Shown in pieces: positions 16,245 to 23,349 of a stretch of 64,000 nucleotides of DNA (the stretch's first letter is position 1; each line of letters begins with the position of its first letter). The notes beneath the pieces were generated by a model, which saw nothing but the letters and a program-made list of their open reading frames with translations, had not been told where the DNA came from and did not search any database. Position numbers and translations under genes: made by a program. Source of the DNA: Subtercola boreus (GTDB lineage: Bacteria > Actinomycetota > Actinomycetes > Actinomycetales > Microbacteriaceae); contig NZ_NBXB01000006.1 of the NCBI RefSeq assembly GCF_003399635.1, positions 1 to 64,000 on the forward strand, given 5' to 3'.

Positions 16245-17159
16245 CTACCTCGTGCGGGGCTGGCGCGCGTCGAAACGGGCGGTCAGCTGGAAACCGAACT
16301 CGCGGTGGAGTTCCGCGGGGGAGAGGGCACGGGCGACCGGCTCGGCGCGCAGTTCGATGAGGGCGCCGATCCGCAGCAGGGTGAGCACGAACATCCGGTC
16401 GCCGGATGCCGCGCCAGCACCGGGGTCGGAGGCGACGGTGACGGCGACGGTGACGTGCGAGCCGTCGAACAGCTGCACGCCGATCGGTTCCGGCCCGTTG
16501 CCGATGAACAGCGCGCGGCGGAGGGTCCGCAGGTGGCGGAGCGCCACGATCGCGTCGCCGTCGTCGAAGCCGACGAGAGCCCTGTTGCCGGGCGTCATCA
16601 CGGGTGTGCCGGCGGTGTCGACGCCGCCCGACGTGAGGGTCAGGGCGCCGGTCACGAGGTTGGTGCTCTCCCAGGCGATGGCGTGCACCCCGGAGACGAT
16701 GAGGCTGCCGATGGCGGAGCGGCGGGCATCCAGTCGCAGCACCGGATGCTCGGGGCCGAGCTCCCGCACCTCGTCGATCGCGGGGGCGGGGAACGGCTGC
16801 GGGAGGGTGGGCCGTGCGGGGCGGGTTGGATCCGCTGGACGGGCACCGCTGGGGGCCGCCGCGGATGTCGGGCGGGAGCCGGACGCCGCAGCCGGCTTGG
16901 CGGTCGGTGTGGAGGCGGCTGCGGGCCGGAGACTGAGCCCGCCAGAGGTGGCAGGTGGCGTGGCGGGAGCAGCTGCGGGGGCAGTGGCCGGGGCAGCTGC
17001 GATTGCGGGCCGGAGGCTCAGCCCGCCAGAGGCGGAGGGTGTGGAGGGTGCGGACGGTGCTGCCGCGACGACCGCAGCCGCGACATCCACCGACACCGGC
17101 TTGACGCGCCGCCGCAGGTAGGGCAGGTCGCGGCGCACCGCCGCCCGGTTCAGCGCCAC
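16245..17159 (-). CDS. unknown Ter-operon protein with SGGLSLRP repeats
   Basis: A 304-residue protein of no family I can name with confidence. A basic N-terminus (MALNRAAVRRDLPYLRRRVK) is followed by an Ala/Pro-rich linker of ~90 residues holding two copies of SGGLSLRPA, and then a compact C-terminal domain of ~185 residues with beta-rich character (IGSLIVSGVHAIAWES, LRRALFIGNGPEPIGVQLFD, FVLTLLRIGALIELRAEPV). It sits between the third TerD gene and the CitE-like gene with 3 nt spacers on both sides, so it belongs to the operon. The GLSL core of the repeats resembles the N-terminal strand of the TerD proteins encoded nearby (MGLSLEKG); whether this is mimicry is a guess. Confidence 0.7.
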   Translation of the reverse strand: MALNRAAVRRDLPYLRRRVKPVSVDVAAAVVAAAPSAPSTPSASGGLSLRPAIAAAPATAPAAAPATPPATSGGLSLRPAAASTPTAKPAAASGSRPTSAAAPSGARPADPTRPARPTLPQPFPAPAIDEVRELGPEHPVLRLDARRSAIGSLIVSGVHAIAWESTNLVTGALTLTSGGVDTAGTPVMTPGNRALVGFDDGDAIVALRHLRTLRRALFIGNGPEPIGVQLFDGSHVTVAVTVASDPGAGAASGDRMFVLTLLRIGALIELRAEPVARALSPAELHREFGFQLTARFDARQPRTR

Positions 17160-17162
17160 GGG

Positions 17163-17717
17163 TTACAGCTCGATCCGGAAGTCGCGCGCCACCCCGGCGA
17201 GACCGTTCGCGTAGCCCTGGCCGATGGCACGGAACTTCCAGTCCGCGCGGTGCCGGTACAGCTCGCCGAAGAGCATCGCGTGAACGTTCCGGTCGTTGTC
17301 GGCGAGGGGCACGTCGAATCGCACGAGCTCCCGGCCGTCTTTCGTGGCGACGCGCACGTACGCTGAGCGCACCGCCGAGAAGTCGGCTGCTCCGCGCACG
17401 TCGGGGTCGACGTAGACGAGGAACGCGATCTTCTCGACGACGGCGGGCACCGCCGAGAGGTCCACGTCGATCTCCTCGGCGTCGGCCGTGTCGACGAACT
17501 GCACCGATCCGTCCTGGCTCTCGAGCTGGTTGAAGAAGACGAGGTGGTCGTTCGAGATCGCCTTGTCGTCGGCGTCGCACAAGATCGCGAGCGGCACCAG
17601 TTCGGCGCGCGGCCCGCGGCTCGGGATGACCTCCCAGCCGAACCCGACGAGAACCTCCGTGAGGCCGGGGTTCTCTGCGGTGAGGGCGGCGTTGGCCCCC
17701 GGGATGAGCGTGGCCAT
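17163..17717 (-). CDS. TerD-family protein, divergent copy
   Basis: A 184-residue TerD-fold protein (VLVGFGWEV, LAILCDADDKAISNDHLVFF, KIAFLVYVDPDVRG, LFGELYRHRADWKFRAIGQG, then GLAGVARDF at the end). TerD proteins are calcium-binding beta-sandwiches implicated in tellurite and membrane stress. Compared with the two other copies here, the acidic cluster GDNxTGxGDGDDE is replaced by FVDTADAEEIDVDL and the FDLDAS motif by LVPLAI, so calcium binding is probably altered. The start ATG overlaps the stop of the XpaC-like gene by one base (TGATG). Confidence 0.88.
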   Translation of the reverse strand: MATLIPGANAALTAENPGLTEVLVGFGWEVIPSRGPRAELVPLAILCDADDKAISNDHLVFFNQLESQDGSVQFVDTADAEEIDVDLSAVPAVVEKIAFLVYVDPDVRGAADFSAVRSAYVRVATKDGRELVRFDVPLADNDRNVHAMLFGELYRHRADWKFRAIGQGYANGLAGVARDFRIEL

Positions 17718-18238
17718 CAGCGACCGCCCAGCGTGAGGCCCGGATCCGGCGCCTGGAACTTGTCGGCCAGAAAACGGCCGTGCGTCGAGAGCTCCTCGAT
17801 GGCGCCGATCCGCACCTGGTTCAGCATGTCGCGCACGGTCCCTTCGAGAAGTTCCAGCTGGTCGGCGAACAGCGCGGTCGCCGCCGAGTCGTCGGTGCGG
17901 TCCCGTTCGGGCAGGGCCAGGAACGCGTGCAGCGGGGTGGGGATGTAGTCGCGCACCATCGCCTCCAACAGCACCCGCTGCTCGGTCGAGGCGCCCTGCG
18001 CGGCAATCGTGGCGACCACGTCCCTCAGCACATCGTCGATCTGGCCGAGGCGCGACGAGAGCAGGGTCGGCAGCTCACGGCCGGCGCGCCGCACCGTGCT
18101 CCGCAGGTCATCCAGAGCCTGCGCGGTCTGCTCGTCCTCACTCAGCGTGGCCGCGGCGGGCACGTCGTCGACCACTGTCGGCGTGGCCTCGGGTGCGGGC
18201 CCGCCGAACAGCGAGTTCACGAAACGGCCGAACGTCAC
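17717..18238 (-). CDS. XpaC-like helical protein, TelA partner
   Basis: A 173-residue mostly helical protein. After a short N-terminal segment (MTFGRFVNSLFGGPAPEA) come long amphipathic helices, with DYIPTPLHAFLALPE and LELLEGTVRDMLNQVRIGA, echoing the YLPTTLKLLEKY and E-x-x-L patterns of the XpaC (5-bromo-4-chloroindolyl phosphate hydrolysis) family that is commonly encoded beside TelA. That assignment rests on pattern and context only. It lies 15 nt downstream of telA and overlaps the third TerD gene by one base. Confidence 0.6.
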   Translation of the reverse strand: MTFGRFVNSLFGGPAPEATPTVVDDVPAAATLSEDEQTAQALDDLRSTVRRAGRELPTLLSSRLGQIDDVLRDVVATIAAQGASTEQRVLLEAMVRDYIPTPLHAFLALPERDRTDDSAATALFADQLELLEGTVRDMLNQVRIGAIEELSTHGRFLADKFQAPDPGLTLGGR

Positions 18239-18253
18239 CGTGTCACCTCAGTG

Positions 18254-19471
18254 TCACCGGCTGACCTCGCCCTGGTCGCCCTGGCGGCTGCGCTCGAGGT
18301 ACGGCTTAGCCTTCTGGATGCCCGTCTCGAGTGCCGCGACGGTGCCCTCCATATTCTTGGCAGCCGAGGCGCGGAAGGTGTCGATCGCATCCATTGTCTG
18401 GAACACGTTGTCGAACGCCTTCTGCAGCGTCTCGACGCTCACGCCCGAACTGCCGGCCTGCTCCTGGATGCGCACGGTCTGATCCTTCAGCATCTCGCTG
18501 GTCTTCAGGATCATGTTGTTCGTGGTGGTGTTGATGGCGTCGATCTGGTCGAGCACCATCTTCTGGTTCGCGAGCGCCTGCGCCACGATGACTGCCGTGC
18601 GGAGCGCCGCGATCGTGGTGGTGCGGGCCCGGTCGACACCCTTGATCAGCTCGAGGTTGTTCTTGCGGATCAGGTCCATCGCGAGATAGCCCTGAACCGA
18701 GACGGCGAGCTGGGTCAGGATGTCCTGGTGGCGCTGGCGGATCGGGAAGAGCACGTCGGCCTCGAGCTTCTGCGCCTCCTCGATCTGGCCGGAGGCGCGG
18801 CTGGAAGCGATCTTCTCGACGGTCGCGGCATCCAGGGCCTTCGCGAAGACCGCGTACTCGCTGAGCGCCTGCATCGTCTCCCAGAGCTGCACCTTCTCGC
18901 CGGCGAGCGCGGCGTTGTCCTTCAGCAGCTCGTCCTGGCCGGCCATCAGCGACTTGATGATCTTGTCGAGTTGCGTCTGAGCGCTCTCGTACTTCTGGAA
19001 GTAGCGCGCCAGCTTGTTGCCGCCCGGGATGAATCCCAGGATCTTGCGGCCGACCCCGAGGTCTGCCGCGTTCGGCGTCAGGTCTTCGACCGTCGTGCGG
19101 AGGTCGCCGAGGGTGTTGGCCACGGTGATCTGCGCACTGTTGCCGGTCTTCTTCGCGCCCGCCACAGAGGTGGATGAGCGTTCGAGCATCCGCGTCGAGT
19201 ATCCGCCCGACTGCACCATTTCGGCCCCGCCGATCTGCGAGATGCCCTCGACCTTGGTCTGGAACTCGGGGCTCCGCGGATCGAGCGAGCTGACCTCCGC
19301 CACGAACTCCCGCGCCTGGCGAGAGATCTCGGTCTGGCGCTCGGACGGCACCGGAACCATGCCCGGCGCCGCGTCGGCCACGACGATGTCGGGGGCATCC
19401 GGTGCGCGGAGCACCAGCGATGACGCCTGGGCGACGTCACTGCTGTCGGGGGGAGTGAGCGGTGTACTCAT
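18254..19471 (-). CDS. telA: TelA-family toxic anion resistance protein
   Basis: A 405-residue soluble protein, close to the family's usual length. Long helices carry typical TelA pieces: LGVGRKILGFIPGGNKLARY, then QKYESAQTQLDKIIKSLMAG, LWETMQALSEYAVFAKALD and AVSVQGYLAMDLIRKNNLEL, ending with IQEQAGSSGVSVETLQKAFD. TelA/KlaA proteins give tolerance to tellurite and to some antimicrobials by an unknown mechanism, perhaps at the membrane. The start at 19471 begins the conserved frame and follows a GGAG-like sequence. It lies between a TerD gene (13 nt upstream) and the XpaC-like gene. Confidence 0.92.
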   Translation of the reverse strand: MSTPLTPPDSSDVAQASSLVLRAPDAPDIVVADAAPGMVPVPSERQTEISRQAREFVAEVSSLDPRSPEFQTKVEGISQIGGAEMVQSGGYSTRMLERSSTSVAGAKKTGNSAQITVANTLGDLRTTVEDLTPNAADLGVGRKILGFIPGGNKLARYFQKYESAQTQLDKIIKSLMAGQDELLKDNAALAGEKVQLWETMQALSEYAVFAKALDAATVEKIASSRASGQIEEAQKLEADVLFPIRQRHQDILTQLAVSVQGYLAMDLIRKNNLELIKGVDRARTTTIAALRTAVIVAQALANQKMVLDQIDAINTTTNNMILKTSEMLKDQTVRIQEQAGSSGVSVETLQKAFDNVFQTMDAIDTFRASAAKNMEGTVAALETGIQKAKPYLERSRQGDQGEVSR

Positions 19472-19484
19472 GGAGGGAGCCTTT

Positions 19485-20063
19485 CTAGCCCAGTTGGACG
19501 CCGAAGTCGCCGGCGATTCCTGCGAGGCCGGTGATATAGCCCTGGCCCACGGCCTTGAACTTCCATTCGGCGCCGTTGCGGTACACCTCGGCGAAGACCA
19601 TCGCGGTCTCGGGGGCGGCGTCTTCGCTGAGGTCGAAGCGCACGATCTCCTGGCCGTCCTGGTCGACGACGCGGCAGTACGCTGCGCGCACCTGGCCGAA
19701 GTTCTGGCGACGCTCGTCGGCCTTGTCGATCGACACGGCGATGACGATGCGCTGCACGTCGGAGCCGACCTTCTGCAGGTCGATGTTGATCTGCTCGTCG
19801 TCACCGTCGCCTTCACCCGTGCGGTTGTCGCCCATGTGCTTGACCGACTCGTCGGGGCTCGCAGGTTGGTTGTAGAAGATGAAGTCCGCGCTCGAGCGCA
19901 CCTTGCCGTCTGCGCCCAGAAGAAGCGCTGACGCGTCGAGGTCGAACTGTTCGCCGCTGGTGGTACGCGGATCCCAGCCGAGGCCGACCGTTGCCACGGT
20001 GAGCCCGGGGCTGGTCTTGGTGAGCGAGAGGTTGTTGCCCTTCGCGAGGGTGAGTCCTGCCAT
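19485..20063 (-). CDS. terD: TerD-family protein
   Basis: A 192-residue TerD. It begins [16 protein letters not shown] and has [37 protein letters not shown] and the acidic calcium-binding cluster [18 protein letters not shown], then [20 protein letters not shown]. All coordinating acidic residues usual in TerD appear present. Such proteins bind calcium with high affinity and are linked to tellurite, phage and colicin tolerance. It is second in line after the first TerD gene and 13 nt ahead of telA. Confidence 0.94.
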   Translation of the reverse strand: MAGLTLAKGNNLSLTKTSPGLTVATVGLGWDPRTTSGEQFDLDASALLLGADGKVRSSADFIFYNQPASPDESVKHMGDNRTGEGDGDDEQINIDLQKVGSDVQRIVIAVSIDKADERRQNFGQVRAAYCRVVDQDGQEIVRFDLSEDAAPETAMVFAEVYRNGAEWKFKAVGQGYITGLAGIAGDFGVQLG

Positions 20064-20106
20064 GTGAATCAGTGCTCCTTGTTGGATTGTGCGGGTTCGT
20101 CTTTGT

Positions 20107-20700
20107 CTAGAGTGTCTGCGCGGCGGGGGTCAACAGATCCATCACGGAGCGGCCGTTCGCGCGGTTGCCGATCGCCTTGAAGCTCCACCCGGCGCCATCC
20201 CGGGAGACCTTCGACATGATCATCGCGGTGTGGGTGCCGGAGTCGGTCAGCTGGTAGCGGGCCACCTCGGGTGCTCCGGGGGCGGAGTCGTCGACGACGC
20301 GGCTGAAGGCGTTCTCGACCATGTCGAACGACTGCTGCGTGTAGCTCGAGATCACGAAGACGATCTGCGACACCGCCGGGGAGACCTTCGAGAGGTCGAC
20401 CAGGATGGTCTCGTCGTCACCGTCACCGGCGCCGGTGAGGTTGTCGCCGGTGTGGGTGGCCGACCCGTCCTTGCTGGCCAACTGCTGGAACCAGACGGTG
20501 TCGAGCACCTTGCCCGACGCGTCGAAGAAGATCGCCGACGCGTCGAGGTCGATCTCATCCGCAGGTTTCGCCCGGCCGAAGAGGCCGCGCTTCACGGGGG
20601 CGGCGCTGTCCCAGCCGAGCCCCAGGCGGATCTTCGTGAGAGCCCCGCCGTTTTTCTTCGTCAGTGAGAGCGACTGGCCCTTTTCCAAGCTGAGACCCAT
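20107..20700 (-). CDS. terD: TerD-family protein
   Basis: A 197-residue TerD starting [16 protein letters not shown], with [20 protein letters not shown], then a full acidic cluster [19 protein letters not shown] and a C-terminal [19 protein letters not shown]. The start at 20700 has AGGAG 8 nt upstream; a longer frame to 20751 has no support. A short basic insert ([12 protein letters not shown]) separates the first strands. It follows terC after a gap of 118 nt that holds a four-unit repeat, so it may have its own promoter as well as reading through from terC. Confidence 0.94.
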   Translation of the reverse strand: MGLSLEKGQSLSLTKKNGGALTKIRLGLGWDSAAPVKRGLFGRAKPADEIDLDASAIFFDASGKVLDTVWFQQLASKDGSATHTGDNLTGAGDGDDETILVDLSKVSPAVSQIVFVISSYTQQSFDMVENAFSRVVDDSAPGAPEVARYQLTDSGTHTAMIMSKVSRDGAGWSFKAIGNRANGRSVMDLLTPAAQTL

Positions 20701-20765
20701 GGTGTTTTCTCCTTGTGTAGTGCATTCGGAGCGGGGGGATGCTCTCCCCACGCTAGAGGATACGG

Positions 20766-20833
20766 CGTTACCCTGCGCTCTGGGTTACTGCGTGCTCTGA
20801 GATATTGCGCGCTCTGGGTTACTTTGCGCTCTG
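20766..20833. repeat. four ~17 bp imperfect tandem repeats at the terC stop
   Basis: On the terC strand the units follow the form CCAGAGCGCANNGTAAC (lengths 17, 18, 16, 17). The first unit contains the last codons and the TAA stop of terC, the rest lie just downstream. Confidence 0.8.
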
Positions 20834-22000
20834 GCTGTGAAGTTCGTGAGCCTGGGCCAGCAGGGCGACGAGTTCTTCGTCGTCTGCGGCCTTCGCACGC
20901 TGCTTGTCGGAGAGGGCCTGGATGGCCTTCTCGCGGGCCACCATACGCTCGTAGGTCGCGGTGCGCTCGGCCTCGTCGCCCTTCAAGTCGTGTTCGACGA
21001 ACTTCTTGGCCTGGATGCGGGAGTCGCTGATGACGGTGTTCGCCTTGCCCGCCGGGCTGAACAGCGAGGCGAGAACGGTGATGGTGAGAACACCGATGAT
21101 GACGATCAGCGAGAGCTCGGTACTGATCTCGAACACCGGGATCGGCTGCCCACCGTTCAGGAACGGGAGGTTGTTCTCGTGGAGGGCGTGCAGCACCAGC
21201 TTCACGCCGATGAAGGCGAGGATCGCTGCGAGACCATAGCTGAGGAAGATGAGGCGATCCAGCAGGCCGTCGATCAGGAAGAACAGCTGGCGGAGACCCA
21301 TCAGGGAGAACGCGGTGGCGGTGAACACGATGTAGGTGTTCTGCGTGAGACCGAAGATCGCGGGCACGGAGTCGAGCGCGAAGAGCAGGTCGGTTCCACC
21401 GATGGCGACCATCACGAGCAGCATCGGCGTGAGGACCTTCTTGCCGTTCTCGATCGTGAAGAACTTGTCGCCGTCGTAGCGCTCGGTGGTGTTGAAGATG
21501 CGCTTCGCCAGGCGGATGATCACGTTGTCGGCGTCGTCGCCCTCTGACTCGGGGCGCAGCAGCTTGATGGCGGTGAAGATGAGGAACCCGCCGAAAAGGT
21601 AGAACAGCCACGCGAAGGAGTTGATCGCGGCGGCACCGATGAAGATGAACCCGGTGCGGGCGATCAGCGCGAAGACGATGCCGAAGAGCAGCACCTTCTG
21701 CTGGTCGGCACGCGGCACCCGGAAGCTCGCGATGATGATCAGGAACACGAAGAGGTTGTCGACGCTCAGCGCCTTCTCCGTGATGTAGCCGGCGAAGTAT
21801 TCGGTGCCGAGCGTCTGCCCGCCGAAGACCAGAACGCCGATGCCGAACGCGACAGCGATGCCCACGTAGATGGCCGACCACTTGGCGGCCTCCATCAGGG
21901 TGGGCTCGTGGGCTTTGCGCACGTGGAAGAAGAAGTCGAAGGCGAGGAGGGCCAGGATGCCGACGATTGTCAGCAGCCAGACGTAGCCGGGGATTTCCAT
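20819..22000 (-). CDS. terC: TerC-family membrane protein
   Basis: A 393-residue protein with about nine membrane helices. Hallmarks are EKALSVDNLFVFLIIIASF and GGTDLLFALDSVPAIFGLTQ, the two acidic transmembrane motifs of TerC/Alx proteins, which are linked to metal (manganese) export and membrane-associated Ter complexes. A charged cytoplasmic C-terminal tail (~60 residues) follows the last helix. It is the first gene of the operon, divergent from a MarR gene, with a perfect palindrome between them. Confidence 0.95.
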   Translation of the reverse strand: MEIPGYVWLLTIVGILALLAFDFFFHVRKAHEPTLMEAAKWSAIYVGIAVAFGIGVLVFGGQTLGTEYFAGYITEKALSVDNLFVFLIIIASFRVPRADQQKVLLFGIVFALIARTGFIFIGAAAINSFAWLFYLFGGFLIFTAIKLLRPESEGDDADNVIIRLAKRIFNTTERYDGDKFFTIENGKKVLTPMLLVMVAIGGTDLLFALDSVPAIFGLTQNTYIVFTATAFSLMGLRQLFFLIDGLLDRLIFLSYGLAAILAFIGVKLVLHALHENNLPFLNGGQPIPVFEISTELSLIVIIGVLTITVLASLFSPAGKANTVISDSRIQAKKFVEHDLKGDEAERTATYERMVAREKAIQALSDKQRAKAADDEELVALLAQAHELHSQSAK

Positions 22001-22086
22001 GGGTGAAGTGCTCCTGGGTGCTTGGAGGGTGCGTAGAGAGTGAGTGGAGGTTGGAGGTGTAATTTAGTTGGTGTGCTCCCACTATA

Positions 22087-22110
22087 TTTGGTTGGATCGC
22101 ACCAACCAAA
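22087..22110. promoter_or_regulatory. perfect palindrome between terC and marR, candidate MarR operator
   Basis: TTTGGTTGG-ATCGCA-CCAACCAAA, nine-base perfect arms, in an AT-richer stretch of the 143 bp divergent space. A related half-site TTAGTTGG occurs about 20 nt to the left. MarR proteins usually bind such 18-24 bp palindromes over their own promoter. Confidence 0.6.
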
Positions 22111-22143
22111 TTCGATCCCCGATTAGTCAGGAAACCTTCAGCT

Positions 22144-22638
22144 ATGGATCCAGACACTCCAGAACCCGTCAACGTCGGCGAGTCGATCGAGTCGACCCTC
22201 GCTCTCATCCAGCGCTGGTCGACCCGCGCCGAGAACCGTCGGAACCTCCACGACGCCGAGGGTGCGGCACTCTCCAGCACGGACTCCTGGTTGCTTGAAC
22301 GCCTCGTCGCCTCGAAGCCGATCCGGATGTCGCGGCTCGCCGAGTGGCTCGAGGTCGACAAGTCGACGATGACAACCGAGGTGCGGCGGCTCGAGCTGGG
22401 CGGTCTCGCCCGGCGCGAGCCCGACCCCGCCGACCGTCGCGCCGTGCTGGTGAGCGCGACGGAGGCCGGGGTGGTGGCGATCGAACGGCACCGACGCATC
22501 GCGCAGGACGTCTACAACACCCTCGTCGGCAAGTGGAACGAGGAGGACCGCGCCGACTTCTCCCGTCTGCTGCAGCGCTTCAGCCGTGAACTCTCCTGGG
22601 TGACCGACGCGGTCTGGCGCCACAACGAGTCCCGCTGA
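22144..22638 (+). CDS. MarR-family transcriptional regulator, divergent from the Ter operon
   Basis: A 164-residue MarR protein: dimerisation helices at both ends, and a winged helix with MSRLAEWLEVDKSTMTTEVR followed by LARREPDPADRRAVLVSATE (wing). The ATG is preceded by AGGAAA at good spacing. Given the head-to-head position with terC and the palindrome between them, it probably represses itself and the Ter operon and releases on a stress ligand; no sensing cysteines are visible, so a small-molecule signal is more likely than oxidation. Confidence 0.9.
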   Translation: MDPDTPEPVNVGESIESTLALIQRWSTRAENRRNLHDAEGAALSSTDSWLLERLVASKPIRMSRLAEWLEVDKSTMTTEVRRLELGGLARREPDPADRRAVLVSATEAGVVAIERHRRIAQDVYNTLVGKWNEEDRADFSRLLQRFSRELSWVTDAVWRHNESR

Positions 22639-22674
22639 CCCCTGAGTGTCGGCGGGGTGGCTTAGCGTCGAGGC

Positions 22675-23286
22675 ATGAGCCGGGAATCCTGTTGCAGCGT
22701 CGAGAGTGCGGGGGGCGGAGGCCGGGACGGGGGCGGCGGCGACGCGGGCGGGCGGGCCTGCGGTGAGCCGGTGGAGGTGGATGCGCCGGTGGCGCTCTGC
22801 GCGCACCATCTGCTGCTCGCGCACGACTTTGTCGCCCGGGAGGTGGGCATGACGGATGTGCTTCCGTCGCCGTGCCGCGCCTGCGGGTCGAGGCTCGGCG
22901 TACGGTACCCGTCGGGCTGGCTCTGCGCGGTGTGCGAGTGGAAAGTGGGAGAGTTGCCGGACTCCGACCCGGGTTCCGGGGTCTCGCGGGTCGAGGTGGT
23001 CTACTACATCCGCTCGGGCCAGCGCATCAAGATCGGTACGTCCGCCAACCCGCGGCAGCGACTCGGGAGCCTGCACTACGAGGAGTTGCTGGCGTTCGAG
23101 CCGGGCGGTCGGATGACCGAACAGCGCCGTCACGCGCAGTTCGCGGCGCAGCGGGTTCCGCGGAGCGAGTGGTTCGCCGTGCATCCGGAGCTCGAGGCGC
23201 ACATCGGGGTGCTCGCGCGGGGCGTTGACGACCCGTTGTCGCTGTATGCCCGCTGGCTGAGCGAGCGCCGCGCCCTCGGCGGGTGA
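22675..23286 (+). CDS. GIY-YIG (T5orf172/Mug113-like) nuclease-fold protein with zinc ribbon
   Basis: A 203-residue protein. A Gly-rich N-terminus is followed by a CRACGSRLGVRYPSGWLCAV zinc ribbon (CxxC...CxxC) and then a compact GIY-YIG-like domain: VEVVYYIRSGQRIKIGTSAN with the paired tyrosines, R at PRQRLGSL, the catalytic Glu region TEQRRHAQFAAQRV and the closing SEWFAVHPEL. The fold cuts DNA in homing enzymes and phage proteins; stand-alone versions like this have no established role. It follows the MarR gene by 36 nt on the same strand, so may be co-transcribed with it. Confidence 0.75.
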   Translation: MSRESCCSVESAGGGGRDGGGGDAGGRACGEPVEVDAPVALCAHHLLLAHDFVAREVGMTDVLPSPCRACGSRLGVRYPSGWLCAVCEWKVGELPDSDPGSGVSRVEVVYYIRSGQRIKIGTSANPRQRLGSLHYEELLAFEPGGRMTEQRRHAQFAAQRVPRSEWFAVHPELEAHIGVLARGVDDPLSLYARWLSERRALGG

Positions 23287-23349
23287 GGGGAGCGGGTGAG
23301 GGGGTCGGGCGACTCGGCGACCGGCCGGGCGGGTGTCTACGCTGGGGGC

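Noticed and set aside
14751..17366. An 871-codon plus-strand ORF opposite the Ter genes
   Set aside because: Antisense of the PRTase, CitE-like, unknown and TerD genes; composition is Arg/Gly/Asp-rich without any domain.
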